A DNA stretch of 64,000 nucleotides from Halomonas shengliensis (GTDB lineage Bacteria; Pseudomonadota; Gammaproteobacteria; Pseudomonadales; Halomonadaceae), in contig NZ_FNIV01000005.1 of the NCBI RefSeq assembly GCF_900104135.1, positions 45,486-109,485 of the forward strand, written 5' to 3'. The position numbers were made by a program, and so were the translations under genes. This document shows, in pieces, positions 22,939 through 32,600 of the stretch (the stretch's first letter is position 1; each line of letters starts with the position of its first letter). A model generated the notes under the pieces. That model searched no databases, was not told where the DNA came from, and worked only from the letters and a program-made list of their open reading frames with translations.

Positions 22939-23526
22939 ATGGCAAGAGCGAGAGGCAGGAACAGCAAGCTACCCAAGGGCATCGAGGTCGGCGGCCTGGC
23001 GGAGAGCAAGAAGGCCTTCGAGGCGCTGCCCGCTGCCACTCGCCGCGCCATCGTCGGCGCCGTGAACGAACAGGCCGCCGAGACCCGCAAGGCCCTGATC
23101 AAGCGCATCAGCGAGGATGGCCGCGTCAACCAACGCGAGGTCGGCAAGCGCATCCGTATCAGCAAGGCCAAGGCCAGCGAGGGCCGCGCGTTCGCCGAAC
23201 TCAAGCTCAGCCGCGCTCCGGTGCGCTTCAAGCACTGGCAGTACGACACCCGCGTGCAGGACAGCACCGGCACCCGGGCCAGCATCTGGGTCCGCAAGGG
23301 CGGCCAGCGCATGCGCGTGTGGGGCTTCGTCAACCCCAAGGGCCGCGGGGTACCGCTGACCCGCATGCGCAAGGGCAACAAGGACCGCATCCGCCGCGCC
23401 GCCGGCTGGGGCCTCAAGAACCACTGGAACCACCAGGTCAATGATCAGCTGCGTGACGAGATCGCCACCGGCGTCGATGGCAAGTTCCTCAACCGCTTCA
23501 ACAAGGAGTGGGCCAAACGCTCATGA
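22939..23526 (+). CDS. Tail completion/minor tail protein (HK97 gp10 or GPZ-like)
   Basis: This 195-residue protein is basic and begins with a Lys/Arg-rich stretch. The pattern GLAESKKAFEALPAATRRAI and ETRKALIKRISEDGRVNQREV resembles minor tail protein Z/gp10-like neck proteins. The ATG at 22939 follows the upstream stop by 4 bp. The gene order supports a role in joining tail and head. Confidence 0.75.
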   Translation: MARARGRNSKLPKGIEVGGLAESKKAFEALPAATRRAIVGAVNEQAAETRKALIKRISEDGRVNQREVGKRIRISKAKASEGRAFAELKLSRAPVRFKHWQYDTRVQDSTGTRASIWVRKGGQRMRVWGFVNPKGRGVPLTRMRKGNKDRIRRAAGWGLKNHWNHQVNDQLRDEIATGVDGKFLNRFNKEWAKRS

Positions 23527-23969
23527 GCACCCCGACCAGCACCCAGGTGGTGAACAAGCTGATCGAGCGCCTCGCCGGCATCAGCATCGCCAACGGATAC
23601 CACACCGACATCGCCGACATCGAGAGCGAGCGCCACCAGGTCAAGCTCGACCACACCACCACGCTGCCAATCCTCCATGTGCACAACCTGGAGAACCAGG
23701 CCACCAGCGTGGTGGCCGGCGGCGATCGTCAGGAGGAGCGCACCCTGCGTGTGGATGCCTATCTGGCCGGCGGTGCCGGCGCACGTCAGCGGCAGGATGC
23801 GCTGCTCGATGACCTCTACCGCGCACTGTACACCGGCGAGAAGATCAAGCTAGATCGCCTCGCCGTCGAGATCACCACGGGCGTCGTCGCCCTCGACGAT
23901 GCGGAGCTGGGCAGCCGCATCGTGCCCATCTACCTGCCCGTTACCATCACCTACACCAGCAGGAGATAA
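23523..23969 (+). CDS. Tail terminator-like protein
   Basis: This 148-residue protein starts in an ATGA overlap. The pattern (N-terminal helix VVNKLIERLAGI, strand LPILHVHN, then QEERTLRVDAYL and a helix LLDDLYRALYTGEK) fits tail terminator/completion proteins of the gpU or gp11 kind that cap the tail before joining. Confidence 0.72.
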   Translation: MSTPTSTQVVNKLIERLAGISIANGYHTDIADIESERHQVKLDHTTTLPILHVHNLENQATSVVAGGDRQEERTLRVDAYLAGGAGARQRQDALLDDLYRALYTGEKIKLDRLAVEITTGVVALDDAELGSRIVPIYLPVTITYTSRR

Positions 23970-23971
23970 CC

Positions 23972-24724
23972 ATGTCTGGCTATCAGGATACCGGCCTCAT
24001 CGTGGCCGGCGACGTCTTCATGGGCGAGGTCGACTCGGACGGCAACGTCGGCGCCCTCTCCGGCCCCATCAACGTGCCCTCGCTCACCATCACCCCCAAC
24101 ACCGTCGAGACCATCGAACGGCAGAGCTACAAGAAGAGCACCTACGGCCAGACCCTGGACGCGGTGAACCTGCCCAACGAGGCGGCCAACCTCACCATCC
24201 AGTTCGACTCGCTGCCCGCCGTGATGCTCGCCGAGGCCCTGGCCGGCACCACCATCGCCATCGATGACCAGGCCGACACCATCACCGCCGAGGCGCACAC
24301 CCTGGTCGAGGGCATGTGGATCAAGCTGGCCCACTCCAACCTCGCCGAGAACTCGGTCACCGTCACCGAGACCAGCGGCAGCACCGACGTCACGGCGGAT
24401 GTCGAGATCGACCACGCCGCCGGCCTGGTGCGCGCCAACACCAGCGCCGCCGCGGTGGATGTGACCATCGACTACGACACCAACGCCACCACCGGCACCC
24501 GGGTGCTCGGTGCCAGCGAGATCTCCAAGCCGCGCTTCGTGATGGTGGAGGGCGTCAATCTCGCCACCAACAAGCGCTGCCGCGTCGAGATCGACCGCGT
24601 GGTGCTCTCCTCCGACCAGGCCACCGAGCTGATGGGCCGCGAGTTCATCACCGGCCAGCTCACCGGCTCGCTGGTGACCCTGGAAGGCAAGCAGTCGCCG
24701 TACACCATGGACATGTACGACTAA
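23972..24724 (+). CDS. Major tail tube protein
   Basis: This 250-residue beta-rich protein starts 2 bp after the terminator gene and has the siphovirus tube pattern (YQDTGLIVAGDVFMGEVD, TPNTVETIERQSYKKSTYG). It includes a Thr/Val-rich insert (about 90-170) that looks like an extra Ig-like domain exposed on the tube surface. The absence of a sheath gene supports a siphovirus tail. Confidence 0.85.
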   Translation: MSGYQDTGLIVAGDVFMGEVDSDGNVGALSGPINVPSLTITPNTVETIERQSYKKSTYGQTLDAVNLPNEAANLTIQFDSLPAVMLAEALAGTTIAIDDQADTITAEAHTLVEGMWIKLAHSNLAENSVTVTETSGSTDVTADVEIDHAAGLVRANTSAAAVDVTIDYDTNATTGTRVLGASEISKPRFVMVEGVNLATNKRCRVEIDRVVLSSDQATELMGREFITGQLTGSLVTLEGKQSPYTMDMYD

Positions 24725-24789
24725 CCACCTGAGCCGCGTGCGCCCGGGGCCACCCTGGGCGCAAGCCAGCCCCTATGGAGACGTAAGTC

Positions 24790-24939
24790 ATGACTGACAC
24801 CAAGGCACAAGCCGGCGACCTCATCAAGGTCAAGCTGCAGGCGCCGCACACCCACGGCGGCAAGGACTACAAGGAAGGCGAGGAGATCGCTGTTCGCCCT
24901 GACCAGCTCGATCGCCTGAAGAAGCACAAGAAGGTGTGA
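24790..24939 (+). CDS. 49-residue protein between tail tube and tape measure genes
   Basis: This short gene encodes a basic protein with the pattern IKVKLQAPHTHGGKDYKEGEEI followed by DQLDRLKKHKKV. Similar short proteins (which I recall as DUF7210) occur at this place or near capsid genes in many phages, though I am not certain of the family. The ATG is 65 bp after the tube gene, with a weak ribosome site (ACGTAAG). It lies where tail assembly chaperones are usually encoded. Confidence 0.65.
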   Translation: MTDTKAQAGDLIKVKLQAPHTHGGKDYKEGEEIAVRPDQLDRLKKHKKV

Positions 24940-24943
24940 CCCA

Positions 24944-24971
24944 GCGCGGGCCCGCGCTGGCGGGCCCGCGC
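24944..24971 (+). terminator. Perfect 12-bp hairpin before the secreted-protein gene
   Basis: GCGCGGGCCCGC (24944-24955) and GCGGGCCCGCGC (24960-24971) form a perfect stem with a 4-nt loop. No T-tract follows. Together with the terminator at 25541-25565 it brackets the secreted-protein gene. Confidence 0.55.
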
Positions 24972-25014
24972 CACCAGATATAACCTTTAACTCAGGGAAC
25001 TGAGAGGAGGGGAT

Positions 25015-25506
25015 ATGAAGCAATGGATTGGAGCTGCTGCCCTGGTGCTGCTGGCTGCTGGGCCGGCACAGGCAGAGGTTTACAAATGTGAGGTAGGCGG
25101 GAAGACTGTCTTCCAAGGCATGCCTTGCGAGGGCGAGGGCGGGGCTTTCAAACCATCTGGTACGGTCTCGACCATGAATTCCACGGAAGTCGAGGCCCCG
25201 GCAGCTACCAGTAATTGGCTGGAAGAGCGCGCCGAACGACAGCGCCAGGAAGCTAAGCAGCTTCGCGCTCACCAGAATGAACAAGATCGAATCCAGCAGG
25301 CCTTCGAGAATGGCAACGTCACCAAAGGCATGACCCAAAGCCAGGTCCAGGAGCTCTGGGGACCGCCCTGGGAGAGCCTTGTGGAGATCGATGAGAGTGG
25401 TCGTCGTTGTGTGACCTGGTATTGGGGCGGCCCAATCCGGGCCGAACGCCCTGAGGCCACATTTTGCGGTGGCATTGTCACCAAGATGCGCGCCTACGGA
25501 GGGTAA
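25015..25506 (+). CDS. Secreted DUF4124/SmpA-like protein (moron)
   Basis: This 163-residue protein has a clear signal peptide (WIGAAALVLLAAGPAQA, cut near residue 20). A DUF4124-like start follows (VYKCEVGGKTVFQGMPCEG) with two Cys, then a charged helix, and finally NVTKGMTQSQVQELWGPP, the SmpA/OmlA/BamE-like motif. It should be periplasmic. AGGAGGGG precedes the ATG. It is flanked by two hairpins inside the tail operon, has lower GC, and is not a virion gene type, so it is probably an independently expressed cargo gene. Confidence 0.8.
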   Translation: MKQWIGAAALVLLAAGPAQAEVYKCEVGGKTVFQGMPCEGEGGAFKPSGTVSTMNSTEVEAPAATSNWLEERAERQRQEAKQLRAHQNEQDRIQQAFENGNVTKGMTQSQVQELWGPPWESLVEIDESGRRCVTWYWGGPIRAERPEATFCGGIVTKMRAYGG

Positions 25507-25540
25507 GCCTCCGCGATACGAGAGGCCAGCTCAGATCATA

Positions 25541-25565
25541 AAGCCCCGCTTAGGCGGGGCTTTTT
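25541..25565 (+). terminator. Rho-independent terminator after the secreted-protein gene
   Basis: GCCCCGC-TTAG-GCGGGGC (25543-25560) is followed by five T. It is a good intrinsic terminator and stands only 18 bp before the tape measure gene, so late transcription must read through it (antitermination) or restart. Confidence 0.85.
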
Positions 25566-25583
25566 ACTGCCCGGAAGATACCC

Positions 25584-28500
25584 ATGGCCACGAACCCGAA
25601 CGATATTCAGCTGCGCATCACCGCCGCCGTCGATGGCCTCAAGGACATCGGCGCGCTGCTCTCCGAGATCGACGAACTGGGCGGCGATACCACCGCGGCC
25701 TCCGCCGATGTCGAGAAGCTCAACGAGGCGATGTCTTCTCTGGGCCAGCAGCGCAAGCTGATCGATTCACTCGAGCAGACTCGCGGCAAGGTCAGTGAGG
25801 CCGAGCAGGCCATGGGCGAGGCGGTGGGCGAGGCCGAACGCCTGCGCCGCGCCTATGACGATAGCGCTCAGGGCGTGGATGCCCAGCGCCGCGCCGCCCA
25901 GGCTGCCGCCGAGCAGGCCGATACCGCCAGCCAGGCGTATCGTGAGCAGCAGCGTGCGCTCAAGGCGTTGCAGACCCAATACAAGGGCGTGCAGCAGAGC
26001 ACCACCGGCGCCCGCCAGGCCTGGCGCGATGCAGCGGAGCGGGTCAAGGATCTCGAACGGGCCATCGAGGCCAGCGGCGAGGCCACCACCGAGCAGGCCC
26101 GCCAGCTGGACGAGGCCCGCGGCGCCGCCGACCAGGCGCGGCGCAGCTATGAACAGCAGGCGCAGAGCCTCTCCGGCATCCGCGACGAGCTGCAGGACCA
26201 ACGCCAGAGCGTCGACCAGGCCAAGCAAAGCTGGGAGGACTACCGCGACGAGAGCCGCGACCTCAATCGCGATCTCAAGGAGAGCGAGCGCGCCTTCGCT
26301 CGCCAGGGCAAGGAGCTGAACCGCGCCGAGCAGGCCGCCGACAAGGCCCGCACCTCCTTCGAGCGCCAGGGTAGGGCGCTCACCGAGCTGGGCGAGGATG
26401 CCAAGTCAGCCGGCATTGATGTCGACAACCTGGCCGATGAACAGCAACGGCTTGATCGAGAATCCGAGGATCTGGAGCGATCAGTAGTCGGGCTGAAGCG
26501 CTCCCTGCGCGACTACCGCAACGAAGTCGGGCGCACCGAAGGAGGCGTGCGACAACTGGGGCGGCGGCTGGCCCAAGGCGTTAAACGCTTTGGCGCTTGG
26601 ACTATCGCAGCGGGCGCAGCTGCGGCGGCGCTGGCCGTAGAGCGGATCACTCGCTACACCAATGCCCAAGCCGAGCTTGCGCAGCAAGTGCAGAACACGG
26701 CGGATGCCATCGGCGTCAACGCTCAGGTGCTACAGGAGTTCCAGTATGCGTTCGAACGCCTCGGGCTGGGTGCTGACAAGGCTGGTGACCTGCTCAAGGA
26801 CGTGGCCGACAAGATCGGTGATGCCTATGTGAATGGAGGCGGCGAGGCCAAGGACGCCATCGACGCGTTGGGCTTGAGCATCGAGCAGCTGGTCAACCTT
26901 TCTCCCGATCAGCAGTTACTGGCGATCGCCTCAGCACTGTCGCAGCTCCCCAAGGCCGGGCAGGTCAACGTGCTGGAGAGTCTGGCCAATGACGCCAGCC
27001 TGCTGCAGCCGCTTCTGGACAACAACGCTGAAGCCCTGCGGCGCCTGGCTCGTGAGGCGAATGAAGTCGGCGCGATCATGACGCCTGAGCAGATTGCCGA
27101 TCTCGTCGAAACTGAGTCGGCCATCGGGCGTATCACTGGCCGGCTCAGGGGGCTCAAGAATCAGCTGACGGCTTCGGTGGCGCCTTCCTTGACGCGCGTT
27201 GCCGAGGCATTCGATGAGCTGCTGGAGGATAAGCCGCGCATCATCGACGACATCGTGCGGGCGTTCGCTGGCGTAACCAAGGCCAGCGCCGACTGGGCGA
27301 CGGCCTTCCTGAAGCACAAGGACGTGATCCAGGGCGGGGTCACCGTGCTCATCGGAACTGCCAATCTCTTGTGGCAGACATTCCGAACGGTAGGCAACAG
27401 CATCATGGCCTTGGGCGGGACGATCGTGACCGCCTTCCTGGGTTTCATGGGTGGGGTAACGGAGACCGTGCGCCAGGCAACGGAGTTGCTGAACCGCTTC
27501 GGGCTGGTATCCGACGAGACCATGGCCCTGGTGCGCGAGCAATCCGCGGCGACCGTGAACGCCATGAAGACGATGTTCCGGTTCACCAAGGATTCGGCCG
27601 CCGGGGCGCTGGATGCTATCGAGACGATCGGCAAGGGCCAACTCGGCGTGCTCGGTGATGCTGAAGCGAGTGCCGAGGGCCAGGTTGCCGCCCACGGCAG
27701 GATTGCCCAGTCGGCCATCGAGGCGTCGATGCAAGTCTCGGGCCTCGCCGACGCTTACTCGGGTATTGCCGACTCCGCCGACGAGAGCGTCAAGCGGGCG
27801 CTGTCCGGCCAGAAGGAGCTGGACCTGGTTGCCCGTAACATGGCCGTGATCATCGGCAGCGTGGGCAATGAATACGACCGATTGGCCGAAGCCGCCGAAG
27901 GCGTCGGCATGTCGATGCAGGAGCTGAAGACTGGGATCAGCGAGGCAGAGGCCAGCATGATCGCCAGCTTTGCCACCTTGGTAGAGAAGGGCGACTTCAC
28001 CAAGGAGCAGCTTAATCGGGCGATGTCGGAGGTGTTTTCCCAGCTCGGCCCCGAAGCCAGGGACAAGCTGCGCTCGGTCGTCGAGGCCATGCGCGATGCG
28101 GGCAATGAGAGCGCCAAGGCGCTTTATGAGCCACTCCTCGAGATGTTCGCGAAGCTCGAGGAAGATGCCGAGGGCGCCGCGGAGAGTGTCAGCGAAATCA
28201 GCGATAAGGCTGACCAAGCTGCAGAAGACTTGCAAGGGCTCGGTCAGGCTGCCTTGGAGGGTACCGAACAGGCCAGCAATGCGACCTGGTCGCTTGCTCA
28301 AGTTCTTGTCGAGCGCCTGGAGTACTTCAAGACCAAGCTCGGCGAGTACAGCACCGCCGCCAAGAACATGTTTCTGGCGCTGCGTGGCTACGATGTGCAG
28401 CCCGATGGTCTCGAGGCGATGACCGAGAACCTGGCTAAGGCCAGAGAAGAGCTAACCAAGCTCCGGCTGGCCATGGTGGGGCGTGGCGTAGACAGCACGA

Positions 28501-29171
28501 AGTTCCTGAAGCTCAGTTACGAGATGGCCATCCAGGCCAAGCAAGTTGAGATCGCCTTCCTCAACCAGAGGGTGGCGGCGGAGAAGTTGTTCGAGCGCCT
28601 CCAGGCTGGCAATGCCACCATTTCCGACCTGAACCTGTCGGCGGAAGAGCTGAAAGAGCGCTTCGACCTGCTGGATGAAACTACGCTCAACCAACTTGAA
28701 GGCGCGCTGAATAGAATCCGCAGTCAGGTGGAAAGCCTGAGGGGCTCACTGGAAGGTACCGTGTCCAGTCTCCAGCAGGAGCTAGCTCGACTCGAAGGCG
28801 ATAACGCCAAGGTGCAGGAGCTGCGCTACCTGGAGCAGGAAGAAGAGCTTCAGGCCAGGTTGCAACAGGCGCGTGAGCTTGGGGATAAGCAGGCCATCAT
28901 GGACGCTCGGCAGGCGCTTGAGTTGGCCGAGAAAATCCACCGCCAGAAGATGCAGACCATCAGGGAAGAGAGCCAGGCGCCGGGCGCTACCGCCGGCATC
29001 GCCCAACCCACCATCGCCAGTCCGGCCCAGCAGGTCGCCCAGCCGACCCGCGCGGTGCGCATCACCCTGGAGACGGGGCAGGGCACCGCCCAGCTCACCG
29101 CCGACAGCGACCGCGACGAGCAGCTGCTGCTCGATGCCCTGGGCCGCGACGCCCGCCGCACGACCCACTGA
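25584..29171 (+). CDS. Tail tape measure protein
   Basis: This 1195-residue protein sets tail length. Residues about 1-320 are a long Ala/Gln/Glu/Arg-rich coiled coil. Hydrophobic segments are at about 335-352 (WTIAAGAAAAALAVERI) and 585-630 (LIGTANLLWQTF, LGGTIVTAFLGFMGG). More coiled coil follows up to about 1150. At about 1.5 angstrom per helical residue the tail would be close to 180 nm. No lysozyme or peptidase domain is visible. Confidence 0.93.
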   Translation: MATNPNDIQLRITAAVDGLKDIGALLSEIDELGGDTTAASADVEKLNEAMSSLGQQRKLIDSLEQTRGKVSEAEQAMGEAVGEAERLRRAYDDSAQGVDAQRRAAQAAAEQADTASQAYREQQRALKALQTQYKGVQQSTTGARQAWRDAAERVKDLERAIEASGEATTEQARQLDEARGAADQARRSYEQQAQSLSGIRDELQDQRQSVDQAKQSWEDYRDESRDLNRDLKESERAFARQGKELNRAEQAADKARTSFERQGRALTELGEDAKSAGIDVDNLADEQQRLDRESEDLERSVVGLKRSLRDYRNEVGRTEGGVRQLGRRLAQGVKRFGAWTIAAGAAAAALAVERITRYTNAQAELAQQVQNTADAIGVNAQVLQEFQYAFERLGLGADKAGDLLKDVADKIGDAYVNGGGEAKDAIDALGLSIEQLVNLSPDQQLLAIASALSQLPKAGQVNVLESLANDASLLQPLLDNNAEALRRLAREANEVGAIMTPEQIADLVETESAIGRITGRLRGLKNQLTASVAPSLTRVAEAFDELLEDKPRIIDDIVRAFAGVTKASADWATAFLKHKDVIQGGVTVLIGTANLLWQTFRTVGNSIMALGGTIVTAFLGFMGGVTETVRQATELLNRFGLVSDETMALVREQSAATVNAMKTMFRFTKDSAAGALDAIETIGKGQLGVLGDAEASAEGQVAAHGRIAQSAIEASMQVSGLADAYSGIADSADESVKRALSGQKELDLVARNMAVIIGSVGNEYDRLAEAAEGVGMSMQELKTGISEAEASMIASFATLVEKGDFTKEQLNRAMSEVFSQLGPEARDKLRSVVEAMRDAGNESAKALYEPLLEMFAKLEEDAEGAAESVSEISDKADQAAEDLQGLGQAALEGTEQASNATWSLAQVLVERLEYFKTKLGEYSTAAKNMFLALRGYDVQPDGLEAMTENLAKAREELTKLRLAMVGRGVDSTKFLKLSYEMAIQAKQVEIAFLNQRVAAEKLFERLQAGNATISDLNLSAEELKERFDLLDETTLNQLEGALNRIRSQVESLRGSLEGTVSSLQQELARLEGDNAKVQELRYLEQEEELQARLQQARELGDKQAIMDARQALELAEKIHRQKMQTIREESQAPGATAGIAQPTIASPAQQVAQPTRAVRITLETGQGTAQLTADSDRDEQLLLDALGRDARRTTH

Positions 29172-29194
29172 CGCCACCCCGATAGCGAGAGCCC

Positions 29195-29614
29195 ATGATC
29201 ACCCTGACCCCTGCCGGGGGCAGCGCCATCGCGTTGCCCGAGGACCTGGAATGGCCCGACGAGTTCGAGTGGGCGCCGCTGGTCACCAGCGAGCAGCGCA
29301 GCCTCTCCGGCGCGCTGATCGTGCACCACAGCACCGCCCAGAGTGGCCGGCCGATCACCCTGGCCAGCAACGGGGCCAGCTGGTACCCGCGCGCCCAGGT
29401 GCTGGCCCTGCAGGCCCTGCTGGATGACGCCGCGGCGGCAGTGGCCGCCGGCAACACACCGGCGCCGTTGGCCCTGGCCTACCACGGCCGCACCTTCGCG
29501 GTGGCCTGGCGCCTGGCCGGCACCCAGCCGCTGGAGGCGGTGCCGGTCTACCGCCTGGCCGACCCGGACGGCACCCACCCCTACCTGATCACTCTGCGGC
29601 TGATGGAGATTTAA
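29195..29614 (+). CDS. Tail-tip region protein
   Basis: This 139-residue beta-rich protein begins MITLTPAGGSAIALPEDLEW. The middle YHGRTFAVAWR and final PYLITLRLMEI suggest a structural tail protein, perhaps a distal tail-like connector. It lies right after the tape measure gene. I do not recognise a named family. Confidence 0.7.
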   Translation: MITLTPAGGSAIALPEDLEWPDEFEWAPLVTSEQRSLSGALIVHHSTAQSGRPITLASNGASWYPRAQVLALQALLDDAAAAVAAGNTPAPLALAYHGRTFAVAWRLAGTQPLEAVPVYRLADPDGTHPYLITLRLMEI

Positions 29615-29617
29615 CGC

Positions 29618-32600
29618 ATGCCGATCCTGCAAGGCGACATCAAGCTGCTCAAGTCCGAGCGCATGACGGACAACGAGGACGGCGGCGGCCGCATCACCGG
29701 CACCGAGATCGCCGATGGCCTCAGCAACGAGATCTTCAACGACGTCTCGGATCTCGATCGCGTCTATGGCCGCACCAGCCTGCGCAAGGTGTTCGCCGGG
29801 GTGGAAACCGACGACACCGCCTTCTACTTCGGCAGCCACGTCATCGTCGACCAGGCCCCGGACGACCCCAACGTCAGCGTGCTGGCGTTCGCCACCGGCT
29901 CGCCCACCGACCAACGTGCCGAGGCGCGCAACCGCATCGAGGGCTATGTGGTGGCCGGGCCCCTCAGCCGCCTGCGCCTGTATGGCGACCAGCTGCCCGG
30001 CCAGCGCCAGGTGCTGGCCTACCTGCGCACCGGCGAGACCCCGCCGGACATCGGCGACGTGCTGGTGCTGCGTACCGAGGCGGGCGCCGATGCCGGCGAT
30101 GAGCAGTTCATCCGCATCACCAGCGTGGAGAGTAACGACCAGATCTTCACCGACGGCAGCGGCGATTTCACCCGCCAGGTGCTGACGCTGGGGATCTCCA
30201 CCGAGCTGACTACCCGCTTCCACGGCCACGAACCCACCCGCTCCACCAGCACCCAGCCGGATACCCGCATCCGCATGACCCAGGTGGCCGATGCCAGCCG
30301 CTACTTCGGCCTCAGCCGCCTGGCCATGGCTGCCAGCCTGGGCAGCAACCAGGTGCAGGTGCAGAGCGTGTACCAGCCCATCGTGCCCAGCACCCAGGGC
30401 GAGAGCCCGGTGGTGGATGTGCATGTGGGCGGCAACGTGGCGGTGGCGGTGCAGAGCGGCGGCATCACCCACGAGATCCCCCAGGTGGGCGAGACGCTGC
30501 AGATCCCGGTGAGCCTCAACAACCGCGGCTACAGCTACACCCGCAATCTGCAGCCGCTGCCGGCCCCCGGCACCGTGGTGGTGGAGTTCCTCGCGCTGGG
30601 CAAGTGGTACCAGCTGCGCGACGAGAACGGCACCGGCGAGTTGACCGGATCGGGGACCGGGCAGGTGAACTTCGCCACCGGCTCGCTCAGCATCACCCTG
30701 CAGGAGCTGCCCGACGTCGACTCCGCGATCCTGGTCTACTGGGGCTCGCCGATCCACTACCGCGACCGCGCCGGCTACCAGGTGCCGTTCCCCACCCCGG
30801 GGCTGCGCTTCGAGCTGGACCACGGCGGCGTGGTGCCGGGCTCGATCACCGTGCGCTGGATGAGTGGCGAGGTGGAAGTTCAGGCCACCGACGACGGCCA
30901 GGGCAACCTGACCGGCAGCGGCACCGGCGTGGTGGTCTACGGCTGGCGGGATCAGGTCAATGGCGACCGCCCGGGCCTGGTGTGGATCGAGTTCAATGAT
31001 GGCAGCTGGCCGGACGCCAACAGCCTGGTGGTGGTGGACTACGAATTCGGTGCCAGCGACACCGCGACCTTCAACCCCAGCGTGGATGGCGCCGGCTTTG
31101 TGCAGCTGCAACTACCCGATGCACCTCTCAAGCCGGGCAGCGTGGGGCTGGAGTTCACCATCACCCGCCGCGACTATACCAACGGCGGGTCGGCAACCTA
31201 TATGGGTGTGGCCAGCCTCCCTAACCGCCGCGAGGAAACTCGAGAGAGCCAGACCCAGATCACCCGGCGCCTGTATGACGATGGCGTGGGCGGCATCAGC
31301 GGCGCCGAGGGCACGGTGGACTACGACACCGGCCTGGTCACCGCCAAGGTGCTGGAGGAGAGCGAGGTGCAGTCCTACGAGCGTGATGGTCGATATGGGC
31401 CAGCCGAGTGGCACGAACGCACCATCACCGACAAATTCCCCAGTGGCTCCGCGGTCATCGCCCGCTGGCAGCCGCAGGTGGTCAACAGCACCCAGGCCAG
31501 CGTGCAGCGCAACCCGAACCCGTTGCGCGTCTCGCTGCTGCCGCTGATCCAGGATCAGGTGGTACCCGGCACGCTGCGCTTCACCTTCCGCGGCGCCACC
31601 TACCTGGATCGAGACGGCAGCCTCTACCGCGATGTTGACCCGCAGACCGGCGCCGGGCTCTATAGCGGCACCATCGACTACAGCGCCGCCGAGGTGGTGC
31701 TGGAGGACTGGGGCGCGAGCGGCAGCAACCAGATCAGCATCACCAGCCTGGTCACGGTGCTGGGCAACTGGACGATCTACGACGTGTTCTTCCGCACCCC
31801 GGGCTCGCCGATCCAGGTGGGCGAGCTCAGCCTGCTGGCGACCACCGCGGGCGGCGAGCTGCTCCAGGGCCAGGCGCAGTTCAACGCCACGATCACCGGC
31901 GACCAGCTCGAGGGCGAGGTCGACTACACCACCGGCGTGGCCTCGGTCCGCTTCGGCGAGCTGGTGGACGATTCAACGCTCACGCCCGAGGAGAAGAACG
32001 AACCCTGGTATGACCCGGCTAACGTCGAGGACGGCATGATCTGGCGGCCCGAGCCGGTGCTGCCCAGCACGGCGCGCTTCAACACCGTGGTGCTGACCAG
32101 CCTGCCGCTGGATGCCGAGCTGCTGGGGCTGGACCCGGTGCGCCTGCCGCCCGATGGCAGGGTGCCCATCTTCCGCCCCGCCCAGGTGGCGGTGGTGCAC
32201 CACACCGCCAAGACCGCCTGGCCGCTGGGCACCACCGCCGGCGACACGCTTGACGTTGGCCGCACGCGCCTGGCGCTCGGCCACGTCGAGGACGCCAACG
32301 GCGACAAGCTGCCGGAGGCGGACTATTCGGTCGACCTCGACGCCGGCACCTTCGCCCTCGACGCCGGCGCGGATCTCTCCGGCGTTGCCGAACCGCTCTA
32401 CGCCGTGCACCGCATCGAGGACATGGTGCTGATCAGTGACGTGCAGATCGGCGGGCAGATCACCCTGATCGGCCAGCTCAGCCACGACTACCCGGCGGAG
32501 GAGACCCTGGTCAGCTCCGCGCTGATCGGCGGCGACCTTCAAGCGCGCTGGAGCAACCTGTTCGACCAGAGCACCTGGACCAACGTCTGGTCCGATTCGC

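Noticed and set aside
24725..25014. Programmed frameshift for a tail chaperone
   Set aside because: No slippery heptamer followed by a long second frame was found between tube and tape measure genes.
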